Positions 62,367 through 64,000 of a stretch of DNA of 64,000 bases are shown piece by piece. Position 1 is the first letter of the stretch, and every line of letters starts with the position of its first letter. Under the pieces are notes generated by a model. It was not told the DNA's origin. It saw only the letters and a program-made list of their open reading frames with translations, and searched no databases. Source of the DNA: Vibrio echinoideorum (lineage in GTDB: Bacteria; Pseudomonadota; Gammaproteobacteria; Enterobacterales; Vibrionaceae); NCBI RefSeq assembly GCF_024347455.1, contig NZ_AP025483.1, forward strand, positions 2,418,001-2,482,000, read 5' to 3'. The translations under genes and the position numbers were made by a program.

Positions 62367-62397
62367 GTTCATTAGCCGTGCGTGTTCATTAGCCGTG
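62367..62397. repeat. 14-bp duplication spanning the RND stop codon
   Basis: GTTCATTAGCCGTG occurs at 62367-62380 and again at 62384-62397. The second copy covers the last codons and stop of the RND gene, so the duplication lies just past the coding end. Confidence 0.85.
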
Positions 62398-63999
62398 AGA
62401 GCTTCTACCCACGTTGTCATGGCTCAGCTCTTTATTTAGAACCGCTTCCACATGGCCAGGTGAACGCGTCGTACCCGAAACCAGTCGATACATCGCAGGG
62501 ATAACGAACAGAGTAACTAAGGTCGCAAAGCCCATACCAAAGAAGATAACCGTACCCACAGCGACTCGGCTTTCATAGCCAGCACCTGTCGAGGTAATCA
62601 ATGGAATCGCACCGGCTAGCGTCGTAAACGCCGTCATCAAGATTGGACGTAAACGTCGAGCCGAAGCATCAATGATCGCCTTTTCAAACTCAATGCCACG
62701 GTCACGAAGTTGGTTAGCAAACTCCACAATCAAAATACCGTTTTTGGTTACCATGCCGATCAACATGATCATACCGATTTGGCTGTACACGTTAAGACCT
62801 TGGCTCATCAACACTAAGCCTAAGAAGCCACCGAAGATACCCATAGGAACCGTGAACATCACGACTAACGGGTTGATGAAGCTTTCAAACTGCGCAGCCA
62901 ATACCAAGTACGCGACCAACATCGCTAGCGCAAACACCACTAAGATACTCGATTGGTTCTCTTTGAAGTCTTTTGACTCGCCAGAGTAGCTTACCGAAAT
63001 ATCACCTGGCAGTTGCTCAATCGCTTGCTCGTCAAGGAAATCCAGTGCATCACCCAGTGTGTAACCTTCCATTAGGTTGGCTTTGATGGTCACCGATTTT
63101 TGCTTGTTGTAGTGCGATAAACGAATCGACGACGCGACTTCTTCAATGTGCGTCAATGTATCTAGTGTTACTAGCTCACCAGACCGAGTTCGCATATAGA
63201 TTTGGCTTAAATCATTAGCATTGTTAAAGCTGTTTTCATCACCACGAAGGTAAACATCGTACTCTTCGCCACGATCAACGAACGTAGTTTCGCTGCGCCC
63301 GCCAAGCATGATTTCTAACGTATCTGAAATATCCGAAACGCTAACGCCTAACTCGGCTGCACGTTGCTTATCTACGGTTACCAATAACTCTGGTGTTTTC
63401 TCCGAGTAATCGATGTCCGCACCTTCCATCATTGGTGAATCTTCAGCCGCTTGCTTTAACAGTTCGCCCCATTTCTGAAGCTCAGAGTAATCAGAGCCAC
63501 CCAGTACGAATTGCACAGGCTCACTTGAACCACCTTTGAAGCCCGGCATGAACGGGAATACACGTACATCAGGAATGCCATTTAAAGATTTACGAACTTC
63601 GTTCAACGCTTCCTGAGCGGTCTCTTCACGTTCGTCCCAATCTTCCAGGATCATGATAACGAAGCCCGTTTGGTCACCCGCATTACCACCAAACGCTGGT
63701 GATTGGATGCTGAATGACTTCAAGAAGCCTTGACCAAGCAGCGGCATTAAGCGTTCTTCGACGATATCCATGTTGGCAGACATACGGTTGTAACTGGTTG
63801 CATCGGCACCACGAACAAATGCAAATATAACACCGCGGTCTTCTTGCGGAGTCAGTTGTGAAGGCACTTGTTGCATTAAACCGTAGCTACCTCCCATACA
63901 CGCGAGAATAATAACAGGGGCAGCCCATCGCCAATTCAAAGCACGACGCAGTACCGCTTTATAGCCAAGTTCTAACTTGCCAAACACACGTTCGATAAA
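62389..63999 (-). CDS. RND-family multidrug efflux pump, inner-membrane subunit (partial)
   Basis: C-terminal 537 residues; the frame stays open to the right edge (FIERVFGKLELGY...), so the GTG at 63987 is internal. Features: helix 'RWAAPVIILACMGGSYGLM', 'LTPQEDRGVIFAFVRGADATSY' at the start of the second periplasmic loop, 'VFPFMPGFKGGSSEPVQFVLGG', and a C-terminal transmembrane block ('VVFALAMLVAYLVLAAQFESFINPLVVMFTVPMGIFGGFLGL', 'GMVTKNGILIVEFANQLRDRG', 'RLRPILMTAFTTLAGAIPL', 'GTVIFFGMGFATLVTLFVIPAMYRL'), the HAE-1/AcrB family pattern. It pumps drugs through a MFP and outer-membrane channel using proton flow. The TKNGILIVEFAN motif is diagnostic. Confidence 0.93.
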   Translation of the reverse strand, partial: FIERVFGKLELGYKAVLRRALNWRWAAPVIILACMGGSYGLMQQVPSQLTPQEDRGVIFAFVRGADATSYNRMSANMDIVEERLMPLLGQGFLKSFSIQSPAFGGNAGDQTGFVIMILEDWDEREETAQEALNEVRKSLNGIPDVRVFPFMPGFKGGSSEPVQFVLGGSDYSELQKWGELLKQAAEDSPMMEGADIDYSEKTPELLVTVDKQRAAELGVSVSDISDTLEIMLGGRSETTFVDRGEEYDVYLRGDENSFNNANDLSQIYMRTRSGELVTLDTLTHIEEVASSIRLSHYNKQKSVTIKANLMEGYTLGDALDFLDEQAIEQLPGDISVSYSGESKDFKENQSSILVVFALAMLVAYLVLAAQFESFINPLVVMFTVPMGIFGGFLGLVLMSQGLNVYSQIGMIMLIGMVTKNGILIVEFANQLRDRGIEFEKAIIDASARRLRPILMTAFTTLAGAIPLITSTGAGYESRVAVGTVIFFGMGFATLVTLFVIPAMYRLVSGTTRSPGHVEAVLNKELSHDNVGRSSHG

Positions 64000-64000
64000 T

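Overview
The window looks like a chromosomal segment of a marine Vibrio, probably of the Splendidus-clade type. The basis is codon use, gene content and gene order: a KdgM/OmpC-type porin, a chbF-chbG pair, Vibrio-type outer-membrane barrels, and the block decR / tesB-ybaY-ybaZ(atl)-ffs, which has the same neighbours in enteric bacteria. The species call is inference; there is no 16S or other marker gene in the window. No tRNA or rRNA gene was seen. The 4.5S SRP RNA (ffs) is present on the minus strand.

About 1-36.2 kb is ordinary chromosome. 1-8.3 kb holds the end of a SnoaL-like protein gene, a porin, a LacI regulator, a formylglycine-type sulfatase, a DUF4345 membrane protein, two outer-membrane barrels, a globin and a VOC protein. 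8.4-11.6 kb is a divergent LysR / chbF-chbG chitooligosaccharide module. 11.6-19.5 kb holds soxR, a DUF1439 lipoprotein, a DCC thiol protein, a 31-residue membrane peptide, an ABC1 kinase, a secreted glutathione peroxidase, and an operon-like string of two APH-fold kinases and a LysE transporter. 19.6-23.4 kb is a small surface-polysaccharide set: flippase, GT2 and GT4. 23.6-36.2 kb is housekeeping and transport: RNase H, azlCD with an AraC regulator, a LysR/LysE pair, an amino-acid binding protein, ffs, atl, ybaY, tesB, decR with a PLP cysteine enzyme, and DUF1244.

About 36.27-62.25 kb is a roughly 26-kb mobile genomic island inserted between the DUF1244 gene and the 3' end of an RND efflux gene. 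Its right end carries four tightly coupled genes: two full tyrosine recombinases, a recombinase-fold protein without the full catalytic set, and a small coiled-coil protein. This is the intA-tfp-intB-srap core of strand-biased circularizing integrative elements (SEs) known from Vibrio. The cargo contains two anti-phage modules. One is a Gabija-type pair (OLD nuclease plus UvrD-like helicase). The other is a pair of dynamin-like GTPases resembling Eleos/Leo, in which the larger protein ends in a NusA-like KH domain. Other cargo is a LMW-phosphatase-like protein, a truncated HigA-like antitoxin, and a repeat-rich YadA-type trimeric autotransporter. There is also an intact IS21-family element with a 5-bp target duplication, a truncated IS3-family element and an IS4-family relic.

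The most unusual structure in the island is non-coding. A family of about 150-bp direct repeats with fixed internal spacing, accompanied by clusters of perfect short hairpins, sits between every cargo module and brackets the defence genes. It suggests cassette-like modular assembly by a mechanism I do not recognise.

62.3-64 kb is the chromosomal flank, the C-terminal part of an RND multidrug pump.
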